DNA of 64,000 bases from Micromonospora sp. RP3T. Its GTDB lineage: Bacteria > Actinomycetota > Actinomycetes > Mycobacteriales > Micromonosporaceae. Shown here in pieces: positions 63,874 to 64,000 of this stretch; position 1 is the stretch's first letter, and each line of letters begins with the position of its first letter. The translations under genes and the position numbers were made by a program. The stretch spans positions 23,287 through 87,286 of the forward strand of contig NZ_PYPS01000035.1 of NCBI RefSeq assembly GCF_003027925.1, given 5' to 3'. A model generated the notes under the pieces. The model saw only the letters and a program-made list of their open reading frames with translations. It did not search any database and had not been told where the DNA came from.

Positions 63874-64000
63874 TGTCAACGCCGCCTCAAACGGGACCAC
63901 CGTGGTCCGGCTGAAACTGGACCACCTCGGTTTGGTTGATCTTTAGTCGTTGGTCTTGGTGGCCGCGGGGACGCGGCCGAGGTCGCGGTCTTTGAGTCGG
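63874..64000 (-). mobile_element. End of a probable IS21-like element interrupting the array
   Basis: Directly after the last repeat the spacer-repeat pattern stops. The new sequence begins TGTCAACGCC and contains the repeated motif AAACGGGACCAC / AAACTGGACCAC, as in the multiple terminal repeats of IS21-family elements, followed by the end of a minus-strand gene. The element continues beyond the window. Confidence 0.5.
63943..63999 (-). CDS. C-terminal end of a transposition protein (IstB-like?)
   Basis: The last 18 codons of a minus-strand gene, RLKDRDLGRVPAATKTND then TAA. A KDRDLGRVP-type ending is familiar from actinobacterial IstB helper ATPases. Too short to be sure. Confidence 0.4.
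   Translation of the reverse strand, partial: RLKDRDLGRVPAATKTND

Noticed and set aside
60512..63946. Long plus-strand frames encoding repeated RGEQ/GSPPRARGA/ITPACAGS peptides
   Set aside because: They are translations of CRISPR repeats and spacers; the 61-bp period cycles through three frames. No repeat protein exists here.

Overview
The window comes from a high-GC actinomycete. The opening block parA-scpA-scpB-rRNA pseudouridine synthase-cmk-der, the DUF397/DUF5753/DUF6879 regulator modules and the codon usage all point to Micromonosporaceae, most likely Micromonospora or a close relative (inference). Bases 1-5604 are core chromosome: chromosome partitioning and condensin subunits followed by cmk and der, closed by a strong terminator.

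A tRNA-Pro(GGG) gene at 5729-5802 is followed at once by a convergent tyrosine integrase and a small excisionase-like protein. This is the usual left end of an element integrated in a tRNA gene. From there to about 39.4 kb the genes read as a large actinobacterial integrative and conjugative element (ICE). It has a membrane Hsp70-like protein divergent from a LysM/BTAD membrane regulator, a cell-wall hydrolase, DUF932 and winged-helix proteins, a replication-relaxation protein, a VirD4-like coupling ATPase, VirB4, PrgI/VirB3, VirB6 and VirB2-like pilin, a DNA-methylase pair, DUF4192 and a GGDEF protein. No relaxase and no second att copy were recognised, so the right end of the element is not fixed. 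Several genes in and around it are decayed: a HAD-like gene, an integrase fragment, a membrane oxidoreductase, an IS3-family element, and a split helical-repeat gene.

From 43.3 to 46.2 kb lie two XRE/DUF5753 regulators with DUF6879 and DUF397 partners. A 28-bp perfect palindrome (46317-46344) sits between the second regulator and a co-directional gene set running to 59.6 kb; a one-mismatch copy of its 16-bp core sits upstream of the DUF6879 module. The set encodes a globin/FAD-NAD reductase-like protein, GNAT acetyltransferase, APC permease, PLP decarboxylase, class II histone-deacetylase-like amidohydrolase, helicase-associated-domain protein, EEP-fold hydrolase, SAM methyltransferase, radical SAM enzyme, nucleotidyltransferase, sugar-nucleotide epimerase and a convergent Nudix hydrolase. 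Overlapping start/stop codons suggest several translationally coupled operons. I read it as an uncharacterised small-molecule or nucleotide-sugar pathway; its product is unknown.

The last 3.8 kb is a type I-E-like CRISPR array of 62 repeats with no cas genes in view. Repeat decay at the left end and the repeat orientation imply transcription on the minus strand with the leader on the right. There the array stops at what looks like the end of an IS21-like element.
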